Below are positions 7,972-16,906 of a DNA stretch of 41,850 bases, piece by piece. A model generated the notes under the pieces. It saw only the letters and a program-made list of their open reading frames with translations. It was not told the DNA's origin and did not search any database. The DNA is from Ferruginibacter sp. (lineage in GTDB: Bacteria > Bacteroidota > Bacteroidia > Chitinophagales > Chitinophagaceae). The stretch lies in the NCBI GenBank assembly GCA_025352625.1, contig JANXSR010000131.1, forward strand, positions 1 through 41,850. The letters are read 5' to 3'. The position numbers and the translations under genes were made by a program. Position 1 is the first letter of the stretch; every line of letters begins with the position of its first letter.

Positions 7972-10428
7972 TTGTTTAGTGTGGTTGTAAAAACAAAGTT
8001 TTGGAATGGTTTGAAGAATATTTTTTTCATCTCATTAATCCTGTCTTCCTGCACTATTCCACGAAAGTATCAAAAAAATAAACCCTTTCTGTTTAAAACC
8101 TCTATCGAACTCAAAGGAGGTAGTTTTAATTCAGATGATAAAAATATTGCCATTCAGCGTTTGTATGACCAATTAGAAGATAGCGCTAAAGTAACCGGAA
8201 ATGATTTTCTATTTTTCTTTCATTATATAAACAGCCCGGCAGTATACGATACTTTTTATACTTATAAAAGTGCAAGAAACATGATTGGGTCTATGTTTCA
8301 CCTTGGTTATTACCAGGCTAAAGACAGTATTATCATTGATACTGTAAAAGGTACTTTTTTTAATTGGGCATTTCCTCCTAAGTGGCGAAAGCAACAAAGA
8401 GTAACTGTTAAATATATTGTTGATGCCGGCAACCCTACTCTTATTGATACCATTGCTTACAAATTGAAAAAAAAGGGGCTCCAGGAGCTGGCATTAAAAA
8501 GTATTCCTGAATCTTTTTTAAAAAAAGGAGCTCCTGTATCAAAAGCTGAGATACAGACAGAGATAGGAAGACTGGTTGAGTTATACCGGAATAATGGTTA
8601 CTATAAATTTTCGCCGGATGATTTAAAAGTTACCGGCGACACTACCATTTTATCTTTAACAACTATTTCGGACGATCCCTTTGAAAATATTCGTTTGTTG
8701 GCTGAAGCCAATGAAAAAAGAAATAAGCCTACCATTAAATTGGCGATGATTTTAAATCCACAGGCTGATAGCACCCGGTTACAACAATTTCACATCAACA
8801 AAGTATATATCTACCCGGATATTAGTGCCAGCCAAACTACCATTGATTCAAATTATACAGAGGAGATTACTAAAAAAAGTAATTACTACATCCGGTATCA
8901 TAAAAAATTATTTCGCAACGTCTTTTTAATCCGAAATATGGATTTTAAAACCGGAGACCTATATAGCCAGGAAAGCTATTCAAAAACAATTAGTAATTTT
9001 TCAAAAACCGGTGTTTGGCAAAATATAAATATTCAAACAGTTGAAAGAAAAGACAGCCTGGGAAAACTTGATATGATTCTGCAAATGATACCTTCCAAAA
9101 AATTTGGATTCGAGGCTAATGTAGAGGCTAGTTATTCGGTTAACAGTAACTCAAATACTGCAACTATTACTAACGGCGGTAACCTGTTAGGATTGTCGAC
9201 TAATTTTTCTTTACAAAACCGTAATATTCATAAAGAAGGAATTAAAATGACCCATGCTATCAGGTATGGAGTTGAATTAAATTTAAATACCCAAAATACC
9301 AACAGGATCATTAATTCAAACGAACTTAGTTATACTAATACTATTATTTTTCCACGTTTGCTGGGGCCCATAAAACTGTTGCCCAAGAAATGGTTAAATA
9401 ACGGCAGGCCATTATCACAACAAACTTTTATCAATATCAATCCATCTTACACCAAAAGAATTGACCTCTTTAATCTTTTTTCTGTAGGTATTGCTTTTGG
9501 TAATCAGTGGAGTAATAAAATCAATAGAAAAAACACCATAAAATTTCCTAATATAGAATACTCCTACCTTTTCAATCAGTCTGATAGTTTTGCGAGAATT
9601 TTGCAACAAAATCCCTATTTGCGTTATTCGTATAATACGGCTTTGATTATTGGAAGTGCCTACAGTTACACCTCTACGCATGTTAATCCAAAACACACAA
9701 ACAGGCAAAGAATTTTCACAGGAAATATTGAAGAGTCTGGTGTGTTATTAGGAAGATTAGGTGTGTTCAAAAAACAATTACGTCAATTTATTAAAGTAGA
9801 TGGCGAGTATACTTTTTCAATAACCAATCCAAAATCGGCAAGGGTTTTTCGTGCTTTTTTGGGTGTTGGTATTCCATTAGAAAATAATGATACAGCTACG
9901 TTACCATTTTTTAAACAATATTTTTCCGGCGGACCAAATAGTATGCGAGGATGGCCCATCAGGGGTATTGGCCCGGGTGCAAGGCCGCTTGGATCATCTA
10001 CCAGTACAATTGCCAACGATAGAACAGGAGATATTCGCTTTGAAGTAAATGCTGAATACAGGCGGGATCTTTTTCAGATAATTCCAAATACCCTGATGTT
10101 AAAATGGGCTTTGTTTACCGATATCGGCAATGTATGGAATTTTAGAAATACCAACCCTACCGGCGCACCGGATAGTCTTCAGTTTAATTTAAATACCTTT
10201 TACAAACAGTTAGGTGTAAATGTAGGCACAGGTTTTAGATTTGATTTTAAGTTCGCTATTCTTCGGTTAGACCTTGGCTTTAGATTTAAAAAGCCCGATA
10301 TTGCAAAAAATAATGGATGGGAAATTCCTGATATTAACTACAATAATTTATTTAGAAAAGGGGATGAATATAGAAAATGGCGATACGAAAATTTTAATTT
10401 TTCTATTGGGTTAAGCTACCCTTTTTAA
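7972..10428 (+). CDS. TamL-like Omp85 outer membrane protein (BamA/TamA family, lipoprotein)
   Basis: An Omp85-superfamily protein with periplasmic POTRA-like domains (about 30-380) and a C-terminal 16-strand barrel. The L6 loop signature appears as GGPNSMRGW (the family has VRGY/VRGF), and the chain ends in FNFSIGLSYPF with the terminal aromatic residue that Bam substrates use. The N-terminus has a lipobox, LSSC before TIPRKY, so it fits TamL, the TamA-like lipoprotein of Bacteroidota linked to outer-membrane homeostasis, better than BamA. The drawn start is TTG at 7972; TTG at 8011 would give a more usual lipoprotein signal (MKNIFFISLILSSC). No tamB-like gene is adjacent. The stop codon overlaps the convergent truB stop. 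Confidence 0.88.
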   Translation: MFSVVVKTKFWNGLKNIFFISLILSSCTIPRKYQKNKPFLFKTSIELKGGSFNSDDKNIAIQRLYDQLEDSAKVTGNDFLFFFHYINSPAVYDTFYTYKSARNMIGSMFHLGYYQAKDSIIIDTVKGTFFNWAFPPKWRKQQRVTVKYIVDAGNPTLIDTIAYKLKKKGLQELALKSIPESFLKKGAPVSKAEIQTEIGRLVELYRNNGYYKFSPDDLKVTGDTTILSLTTISDDPFENIRLLAEANEKRNKPTIKLAMILNPQADSTRLQQFHINKVYIYPDISASQTTIDSNYTEEITKKSNYYIRYHKKLFRNVFLIRNMDFKTGDLYSQESYSKTISNFSKTGVWQNINIQTVERKDSLGKLDMILQMIPSKKFGFEANVEASYSVNSNSNTATITNGGNLLGLSTNFSLQNRNIHKEGIKMTHAIRYGVELNLNTQNTNRIINSNELSYTNTIIFPRLLGPIKLLPKKWLNNGRPLSQQTFININPSYTKRIDLFNLFSVGIAFGNQWSNKINRKNTIKFPNIEYSYLFNQSDSFARILQQNPYLRYSYNTALIIGSAYSYTSTHVNPKHTNRQRIFTGNIEESGVLLGRLGVFKKQLRQFIKVDGEYTFSITNPKSARVFRAFLGVGIPLENNDTATLPFFKQYFSGGPNSMRGWPIRGIGPGARPLGSSTSTIANDRTGDIRFEVNAEYRRDLFQIIPNTLMLKWALFTDIGNVWNFRNTNPTGAPDSLQFNLNTFYKQLGVNVGTGFRFDFKFAILRLDLGFRFKKPDIAKNNGWEIPDINYNNLFRKGDEYRKWRYENFNFSIGLSYPF

Positions 10429-11267
10429 ATCACCTGAGTATTTTTGCCTGACAACTGTTTTTCCAATTCATCTAAATCAATCGAATTGTTAACTTCAAAT
10501 TCACCAATTCTGGTTCTGCGTAAGCTACTAAGGTAAGCTCCACAGCCTAATGCTTTTCCAAAATCATTTGCCAAACTGCGTATATAAGTTCCCGTTGAGC
10601 AAACCACTTTAAACGCTACCACCGGTAAACAAATAGCAATGATTTCGAAGGAATGAATTGTTACACTTCGTGGCTCTAATTTTACATCCACTCCTTTTCT
10701 TGCAAGTTCATACAAAGCAACACCATCCTTTTTTATGGCAGAATATATTGGCGGTAATTGTTGAATAGCTCCCGTAAATTGCTGCGTTGTTGATTTGATT
10801 AAATCTTGTGTTAAACCCGCATAATCTTTAAATTGTTCCGGTTCACTTTCCAAATCAAATGTAGGCGTTACTGCACCCAAAGTAAAATGGCCGGTATATT
10901 CCTTTTCCTTTGCCATATACTCGTTAATTTTTTTTGTAAACTTACCGGTGCATACAATCAGCAAGCCTGTTGCCAGAGGATCTAACGTACCTGCATGCCC
11001 AATTTTTTTTATTTGCAAAATACTGCGGAGCTTACGTACAATATCAAAGGATGTCCAATGCAGCAGCTTATCAATCAACAAAACTTTTCCTTCTGCATAA
11101 GGCAGTTGTAATACCGGGTTAACAGGAATTCTTTCCCGGCGTTCCTGCTTTACCGGAGTTTCGTCATCCACCAATTTACTGTTGTACTTTGATCGATATG
11201 TTTCTTTGCGGGCCAATGTTTTTTTTTGTGAAGGTAACTTAAGCAGCCCAAAGATGAAAAGATGCAA
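10425..11267 (-). CDS. truB: tRNA pseudouridine(55) synthase TruB
   Basis: Converts uridine 55 in the T loop of tRNAs to pseudouridine. The catalytic-domain motifs are KVLLIDKLLHWTSFDIVRKL, then HAGTLDPLATGLLIVCTGK with the catalytic Asp, then the Tyr-containing QLPPIYSAIKKDGVALYELAR and CSTGTYIRSLANDFGKALG. The C-terminus has LRRTRIGEFEVNNSIDL. The ATG at 11267 gives an N-terminal extension of about 50 residues, rich in Lys and Arg, ahead of the usual start of the fold; no other ATG is available, so the start may be a TTG/GTG near codons 32-33, or the extension may be real. Convergent with the TamL-like gene: the two TAA stops share TTAA. Confidence 0.94.
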   Translation of the reverse strand: MHLFIFGLLKLPSQKKTLARKETYRSKYNSKLVDDETPVKQERRERIPVNPVLQLPYAEGKVLLIDKLLHWTSFDIVRKLRSILQIKKIGHAGTLDPLATGLLIVCTGKFTKKINEYMAKEKEYTGHFTLGAVTPTFDLESEPEQFKDYAGLTQDLIKSTTQQFTGAIQQLPPIYSAIKKDGVALYELARKGVDVKLEPRSVTIHSFEIIAICLPVVAFKVVCSTGTYIRSLANDFGKALGCGAYLSSLRRTRIGEFEVNNSIDLDELEKQLSGKNTQVI

Positions 11268-11320
11268 AATATAAATCTATTACAATTTGTACTTCAGTTT
11301 CTTTTCAGCTGATAGTGGTA

Positions 11321-12664
11321 TTATATTGCCTGCCTTGCCTTCAACTCCAGATATTTATTAATGGTATTAACAGTTAAATTTTCGGGAGAAGTTAAAATAG
11401 ATAAGATACCATGATTGGAAAGTTCTTTAACAATCAATCTTTTTTCGAAAGCAAATTTTTCTGCTATTGTTTTGATATACACATCTTCGAGGTTGGCCGC
11501 CGGTTTGGATGACAGTTGTTTTAACTCCGTATTTTCAAAAAAAACAATCAGCAGTAAATGATGTTTTGCAATAGATCTTAAATAATTCAACTGCCGTTTT
11601 AAACCAGCCAGCGATTCAAAATTGGCAAATAATATCAACAGGCTGCGTTGTTTTATCCGGCTGCGTATTTGCAGGTAAAGCATTTCGTAATCACTTTCTA
11701 AAAACTGCGTTTCCTGGTTGTATAATAATTGCAAAATATTAGCCCGCTGTATTGGTTTTCTATCTGCTGCTAACACGGTGCCCATTTTATTGGAAAAAGT
11801 TATTAATCCAACTTTATCCTGCTTTTGTAAACAAACACTGCTCAATACCAGGGTACTGTTAACAGCATAATCCAGCAGGCTTAAATTGCCAAAAGGCATT
11901 TTCATTAACCGGCCCTTATCAATTAAGCAATATACCTGCTGGCTTTTTTCATCCGTAAAATTATTTACCATTAAAGACGATTTACGGGCAGTAGCTTTCC
12001 AGTTAATAGTTCTTATATCATCACCCCTAACATATTCTTTTATTTGTTCAAACTCCATACTATGGCCTATTTTACGCATTCTCTTATTTCCATGTTCCGA
12101 TTGAATGGTGGTTTTGGATAACAACTCGTACTTCCGCAACTGCATAAATGATGGATAAACCGGAACCATACATTCGGCTGCGATATCATGCCTGCGCATT
12201 AAAAATCCAAGCATAGATTTTACATAGACTATGATGTTACCAAAATGATACTCCCCTCTTTCGATTGGTGTTACTTTATACACGATATTTTTTTGTTGCC
12301 TGGCTTTTAAATGTTGCAGTAATACCCAATCCCGTTTTTGAAACTGAACGGGTAACTCATCAATAATTTCCAGGTATAAGTCAAATGGCATCACATTTGT
12401 TATCTGCAGGGTTACTTTATTTTCATCACTGTTACTAAATCTATCTGCTGTTAATCTCTTAACCTGTGGGGATCTGCAGATTAAAAAAAGAAAAAAATAA
12501 TCAATAAAACATAACACCACTATTACATAAAAGCATATTTCCGGCACTATAAATAAAGGCGCATAAAAAAAAGACACAATAAATAAAACAATGCAGCTAC
12601 CAACCGAAAGATAAAAGCGGGTACTTATAAAAAGATTTCCAATATATTTTTTTATACTTGTCAT
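11321..12664 (-). CDS. DUF58 domain-containing membrane-anchored protein
   Basis: A protein of the DUF58 family, which accompanies MoxR ATPases in Bacteroidota Bat-type clusters; its biochemical role is not settled. Two hydrophobic helices near the N-terminus (STRFYLSVGSCIVLFIV and the following PEICFYVIVVLCFIDYFF) anchor it. The family block VRGDDIRTINWKATARKSSL sits at about residues 207-226, followed by a vWA-like region (QVYCLIDKGRLM, VGLITFSNKMG). I place the start at the ATG at 12664; an upstream start at 12709 adds only an unlikely Cys/Phe-rich lead. It is the last gene of the leftward cluster, about 60 bases after moxR. Complex formation with MoxR is inferred from context. Confidence 0.88.
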   Translation of the reverse strand: MTSIKKYIGNLFISTRFYLSVGSCIVLFIVSFFYAPLFIVPEICFYVIVVLCFIDYFFLFLICRSPQVKRLTADRFSNSDENKVTLQITNVMPFDLYLEIIDELPVQFQKRDWVLLQHLKARQQKNIVYKVTPIERGEYHFGNIIVYVKSMLGFLMRRHDIAAECMVPVYPSFMQLRKYELLSKTTIQSEHGNKRMRKIGHSMEFEQIKEYVRGDDIRTINWKATARKSSLMVNNFTDEKSQQVYCLIDKGRLMKMPFGNLSLLDYAVNSTLVLSSVCLQKQDKVGLITFSNKMGTVLAADRKPIQRANILQLLYNQETQFLESDYEMLYLQIRSRIKQRSLLILFANFESLAGLKRQLNYLRSIAKHHLLLIVFFENTELKQLSSKPAANLEDVYIKTIAEKFAFEKRLIVKELSNHGILSILTSPENLTVNTINKYLELKARQAI

Positions 12665-12726
12665 AATCAAAAAAATAAACGAGCTGAATTTGAAACATCG
12701 GGTTGACAAAACTAATTGCTGTATAC

Positions 12727-13704
12727 CTACCTCGGTACTTCAATCGCCTTTAAAATACTTTCTATTAAATCATCCGGGGTTACTCCTTCCATTTCTTTTT
12801 CTGGTGTAAGAATTATGCGATGCCTTAAAACCGGTGTTGCCATTTCAACTATATCTTCAGGCGTAACAAAATCTCTGCCTTTGATTGCGGCATTTGCCTT
12901 AGCCGCACGCAAAATTGCCAATGATGCCCTTGGTGATGCGCCAAGGTAAAGTGCAGGATTATTACGGGTTTCAACTACAATCTTTGCAATAAATTCTATC
13001 AGCCTTGGTTCAACTAATATTGATTGTATGGTGCTTCTGTACGCATGTATTTCTGCTACTGAAACAATCTTATTTACCTGGGCAAGCAATTCATTTTGTG
13101 TACTGCCATGCTGGTTATTGAGAATGCCTATTTCTTCAAGCAATGTTGGATATTGCACATCAATTTTAAAAATAAAACGATCCAGCTGCGCTTCTGGCAA
13201 CCTGTAAGTTCCCTCCTGCTCTACCGGGTTTTGCGTTGCCAGAATTATAAATGGAAAACGCATTTCATGTGTAACCCCATCAACAGTCACCTGCCGTTCT
13301 TCCATTACCTCAAACAATGCTGCCTGGGTTTTGGCAGGTGCCCTGTTAATTTCATCAATCAAAATAATATTGCTAAATACCGGACCTGGTTTAAAATAAA
13401 AATCTCCTTCTTTGGGATTAAATACGGACGTACCAACCACATCACTTGGCATCAGGTCGGGTGTAAATTGTATCCTGCTAAAATCAACGTCTATAATTTT
13501 TGCTACCAGTTTTGCAGTAAGTGTTTTGGCCACACCCGGCACTCCTTCAATTAAAATATGGCCGTCGCACAAAAGTCCAATTATTAAAAGATCCAGCATT
13601 TTGTGCTGCCCGATTATTACTTTTCCTATTTCAGTTCTTATGGCATCCATGCGCTGGTTAAGGCCTGACAAATCTGTGCGTTGTTGAAAAATTTCTTCTT
13701 CCAT
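12727..13704 (-). CDS. MoxR-family AAA+ ATPase
   Basis: A chaperone-like AAA+ ATPase of the MoxR group, usually paired with DUF58 or von Willebrand A proteins. Walker A is GVPGVAKT (residues 54-61), Walker B is ILIDEINRA with Asp-Glu at 117-118, and sensor 1 is IILATQNPVEQEGTYRLPEAQLDRF. The C-terminal lid carries LGASPRASLAILRAAKA. Length (325) is normal. Its ATG overlaps the previous gene's stop by one base (TAATG), so translation is probably coupled. It probably remodels or assembles a membrane complex made of the neighbouring products. Confidence 0.95.
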   Translation of the reverse strand: MEEEIFQQRTDLSGLNQRMDAIRTEIGKVIIGQHKMLDLLIIGLLCDGHILIEGVPGVAKTLTAKLVAKIIDVDFSRIQFTPDLMPSDVVGTSVFNPKEGDFYFKPGPVFSNIILIDEINRAPAKTQAALFEVMEERQVTVDGVTHEMRFPFIILATQNPVEQEGTYRLPEAQLDRFIFKIDVQYPTLLEEIGILNNQHGSTQNELLAQVNKIVSVAEIHAYRSTIQSILVEPRLIEFIAKIVVETRNNPALYLGASPRASLAILRAAKANAAIKGRDFVTPEDIVEMATPVLRHRIILTPEKEMEGVTPDDLIESILKAIEVPR

Positions 13705-14909
13705 TAGATGTTGTTTTTATAAAAAATATCGATTTGTTGATTCAATAATAATAATTGTTGATCTGTTATTTCAAAAGAATTATGTACCAGATTGATCGAA
13801 CGAAATAAGTCTTCTGTAATTTCTTTGGGCACATTGCTTTTTCTGCTAAGTGTTGTAATAAAATCATCGTTCACCTGGCTGGTATTTAGGTAATATTGTT
13901 TTCGAATATGCTCCATAAAATACATGATCATTTTATCTGCAATGTTTCTGTTATCCTTTTTTTGCAAATACAAATGGCCAACCGTTTCTGTAAAAGCCAC
14001 CGTGGTATTGGTATTGGAAGGAATGCTTTCCACTATTCGCTGACGGCGCTTTCCTCCAAATAAAATATATACTGCCAGTAAGAGAAACACCAGCCAAAAT
14101 GCACGGGCTGTTGCAGGATATTGCAGCAAAAGTTGAATACCACTTTTACTCCCTTGTTCCGAAGGTGGGTAATTTTTTTTATTGTAATAATCATCCCAAT
14201 AAACATGCTCTGGCCGTAAGGCGGTAAAAGCAAAAAGATGTTGCAGGTATTGGTAATTATTTTTTTGTAATAAAAAATAATTACCTAAGGCCCTGGGTTC
14301 GCAATGCAGGTAAAAGCGTCCCTTACCATAAAACACTTCTAAGTAATTAGCTTCCCCCACCTCATTTGTTCCAAGCACATTTGTTATGCTGGTATCATAT
14401 TGTACAAAATGATTAGCAAACGGCACATAAAAATAGCTATAGGCGGATGTATCATCATAAAAAGCAGTATCAGGTTTTACCGAAGTATATTTCATATTTT
14501 CCAAACCTGCATAGGTTGGTTCATTAACCTTACAACTTAGTGAATCAAGCAAACTGCTATCAATATTGTCACTGCTGATAAATAAACTGTTTCCATCATT
14601 TACATAATCCAACATTGCTTTCTGTCCAGCTTCGGAGAGAAATACATTTTTACTAATTACTACATACACAGATGCTGTATCTGAAATCTGACGCCAAACA
14701 GTTTCAAAATTTTCTTTCTTACTATTCAATTCATTCTGATAGAATACCTGCTTTAACTGGTTATAAAAAACATAACAGCCAAAAGGGTTCTTATCTTTTT
14801 TAGCAAATGTTTCTTTTAAAGGTGGCACTACCGGTTTTTGAATATTACAGGAAGCAAACACTATTGCCAGCAATAAAAAAAATGTACAATATAAAATGGT
14901 TTTTCTCAA
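13704..14909 (-). CDS. DUF4350 domain-containing lipoprotein
   Basis: A lipoprotein signal (MRKTILYCTFFLLLAIVFASC, lipid Cys at 21) precedes a periplasmic domain of the DUF4350 type with VYVVISKNVFLSEAGQKAMLDYVNDG and ALGNYFLLQKNNYQYL. One membrane helix (about 266-284, FWLVFLLLAVYILFGGKRR) leads to a cytoplasmic tail with ETVGHLYLQKKDNRNIADKMI, standard for this family. The function is not known experimentally, as far as I know. It lies between the DUF4129 gene (three bases apart) and moxR (one-base overlap), placing it in one operon. The lipobox plus a later helix is unusual: both lipid and helix could anchor it. Confidence 0.8.
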   Translation of the reverse strand: MRKTILYCTFFLLLAIVFASCNIQKPVVPPLKETFAKKDKNPFGCYVFYNQLKQVFYQNELNSKKENFETVWRQISDTASVYVVISKNVFLSEAGQKAMLDYVNDGNSLFISSDNIDSSLLDSLSCKVNEPTYAGLENMKYTSVKPDTAFYDDTSAYSYFYVPFANHFVQYDTSITNVLGTNEVGEANYLEVFYGKGRFYLHCEPRALGNYFLLQKNNYQYLQHLFAFTALRPEHVYWDDYYNKKNYPPSEQGSKSGIQLLLQYPATARAFWLVFLLLAVYILFGGKRRQRIVESIPSNTNTTVAFTETVGHLYLQKKDNRNIADKMIMYFMEHIRKQYYLNTSQVNDDFITTLSRKSNVPKEITEDLFRSINLVHNSFEITDQQLLLLNQQIDIFYKNNI

Positions 14910-14912
14910 TAT

Positions 14913-15728
14913 TTATAGCTGTGTATTAAACTGTTTAAATCCTTTTTCGATAGCTGTAAACATTGCTTCGCTGATATCAAATTTGCCATACCACGCAAAT
15001 TCATAACTGCGTGTTAAGGAAGCAAATTCGTCTTTATAAGGCTTGCCAAACATTTCTCTGCTGTATTCATTATTTGTCTTATCCGGTGTAAATTCAATCA
15101 CCCCATTTGCTGTTAATTTTTGCAAGGTTTGCAGATAATGATAGCGTATTGCCAGGGGGTAATTTTTATCAGCAGCTGCCTGTGTAATTAGTTTGCCATA
15201 ATCTGTTAATGCAAATAAATGTTCTTCCTCATCCGGTAAAACTTTAACCTTACTGCTTGCTGTTTGTTTCTTAAAAAAGCCTTCTGCAATAAAAAGTTTG
15301 TATATAATGAACCCAATAAAAAAACAGGCAAGCACCCAAAAAAATATTTTTGTTACAGACGAAAAGAAGAATTTCTCAAGCCAGGATAAATTGGTACGCA
15401 CAGGCTGTGCCTGCGTTTGTTGTTTTTTTTGTAATGCTATTAAAATACTATCCAGGTTTTTAGCATATTTAAAAGCGATGTTATTTTTTAAGGCTTCGGC
15501 CGAATCTTTACAAGTTTCAAATTGCCTGTTTTGTAAAACAGTATCGGGAAGATCTTCCTCATTAACAGCATTATTTTTTTTTGTATCAATAACAAGGTTT
15601 CTTGTGGCAATGGAATCAGCAGATAAAACAGTTGAATCTTTGTACACATACTCACTATCCTGCGCTACAGAATGCAAGCTGCATATAAACAAAAGGAACT
15701 GGATTATTAAATATTTAGTACACCTCAT
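14913..15728 (-). CDS. DUF4129 domain-containing membrane protein
   Basis: A signal-like N-terminus (RCTKYLIIQFLLFICSLHSVAQ) leads into a mostly polar periplasmic segment. One transmembrane helix follows (SVTKIFFWVLACFFIGFIIYKLF), then a cytoplasmic C-terminal region of about 95 residues matching DUF4129 (YPLAIRYHYLQTLQKLTANG, SLTRSYEFAWYGKFDIS). I start at the ATG at 15728; a longer reading to 15809 overlaps the SpoIIM gene end. The family accompanies MoxR, DUF58 and DUF4350 genes but has no proven biochemical role. It follows SpoIIM by 19 bases. Confidence 0.78.
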   Translation of the reverse strand: MRCTKYLIIQFLLFICSLHSVAQDSEYVYKDSTVLSADSIATRNLVIDTKKNNAVNEEDLPDTVLQNRQFETCKDSAEALKNNIAFKYAKNLDSILIALQKKQQTQAQPVRTNLSWLEKFFFSSVTKIFFWVLACFFIGFIIYKLFIAEGFFKKQTASSKVKVLPDEEEHLFALTDYGKLITQAAADKNYPLAIRYHYLQTLQKLTANGVIEFTPDKTNNEYSREMFGKPYKDEFASLTRSYEFAWYGKFDISEAMFTAIEKGFKQFNTQL

Positions 15729-15747
15729 TTTTTGTTTTACCGGCAAT

Positions 15748-16743
15748 TTATAAGCCCTGCCTTTTGCCTGGATAGTTTTTTTTATGAAGACGAATCGGGT
15801 AAATAACAAAGTACCATACTATAAATAATAATGACAATAAAAGAATAGTGGCACTTGCCCAAACCGGCAAGCCTTCATTACTTTCTTTATCGTAAGTATT
15901 GCTCATCAAATGCGTTACATAGCTTTCAAAAAAGGCAGCTATTATAAATACAGGCACCAATATAATCATTACTTTCAACGCATCTTTAATAGCACTTTTA
16001 AAGGAAGCCTTTCTTGAATAAGTGCCCGGAAAAAGGATACCCCGGGCAATTATGAAACCAGCAGTGGAGGCTATCACAAAAGCTAAAATTTCAAGGGTTC
16101 CATGAACCCATATTACCATCACTGATTTTAAACCCAGCCCCTTTGAAAAAAACATATACTGAAAACATCCAAGCATCAATCCATTTTGCCACATCGCAAA
16201 CAGCGTTCCTACGCCAGCCACTAATCCTCCAATTACCATCAGCAAAGCAACAAAGCTATTGTTCATAGCTATGTACACAAACATGGTAAATGGATTATCA
16301 CTTTTATAAACACCAAACGGATCCCCCTTGGCTATATTCTCTTCCGTCATGTCTACATAATTGTCTCCCAAAACTCCCCTTATAAAATTTTCATCTTTTA
16401 CAGCGCCAAATACGCCTATCAAAACAAACAACAAAAAAACTAAAAATGTAAATAATAAAATGTGGTGATATTTCTTAAACAACAGCGGTAATTCATATTT
16501 CCAAAATGCAAAAACACGATTGTATTTTTCTTTTTTATTTTGATAGATATTTTGGTAGATGTCCGCCGCAATACCGTTGATCCACCTGGTGACTTTACTT
16601 TTTGGGTAAAATGTTTTAGCGTAAGACAGGTCATCAACCAATGTTATAAAACGTTCAGCAGTCTCATCAGGGTCATTGGTTTTGTTATGCTGATAGGAAT
16701 TCCATTTATCAACATTCTTCTTTATAAACATTCCTTCACGCAT
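15748..16743 (-). CDS. Stage II sporulation protein M-like (SpoIIM/DUF95) membrane protein
   Basis: A polytopic inner-membrane protein of the SpoIIM/DUF95 family. In endospore formers SpoIIM belongs to a peptidoglycan-remodelling complex; in non-sporulating Bacteroidota its role is unknown. The N-terminus MREGMFIKKNVDKWN is characteristic, followed by a soluble helical part (20-100) and then helices near 105-127, 160-190, 215-235, 255-275 and 300-318. HGTLEILAFVIASTAGFIIARG is the family's core block. It is the first gene of the leftward MoxR/DUF58 cluster, with the RDD gene divergent across 163 bases. Confidence 0.88.
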   Translation of the reverse strand: MREGMFIKKNVDKWNSYQHNKTNDPDETAERFITLVDDLSYAKTFYPKSKVTRWINGIAADIYQNIYQNKKEKYNRVFAFWKYELPLLFKKYHHILLFTFLVFLLFVLIGVFGAVKDENFIRGVLGDNYVDMTEENIAKGDPFGVYKSDNPFTMFVYIAMNNSFVALLMVIGGLVAGVGTLFAMWQNGLMLGCFQYMFFSKGLGLKSVMVIWVHGTLEILAFVIASTAGFIIARGILFPGTYSRKASFKSAIKDALKVMIILVPVFIIAAFFESYVTHLMSNTYDKESNEGLPVWASATILLLSLLFIVWYFVIYPIRLHKKNYPGKRQGL

Positions 16744-16906
16744 TTGTTAAAAATAAAGAAATTCCATCTTAAAAATAATTATTGTTGGCTCTTTTACTTT
16801 TAGGGTAACACATAGCCTAAAAAACTGCAGGTTAATAGTTAGCTTATCAAACTTTTGAAAAGCTAATATTTTTTTTGTTTCCACAATTTAATAGGTAATT
16901 TGTAAT

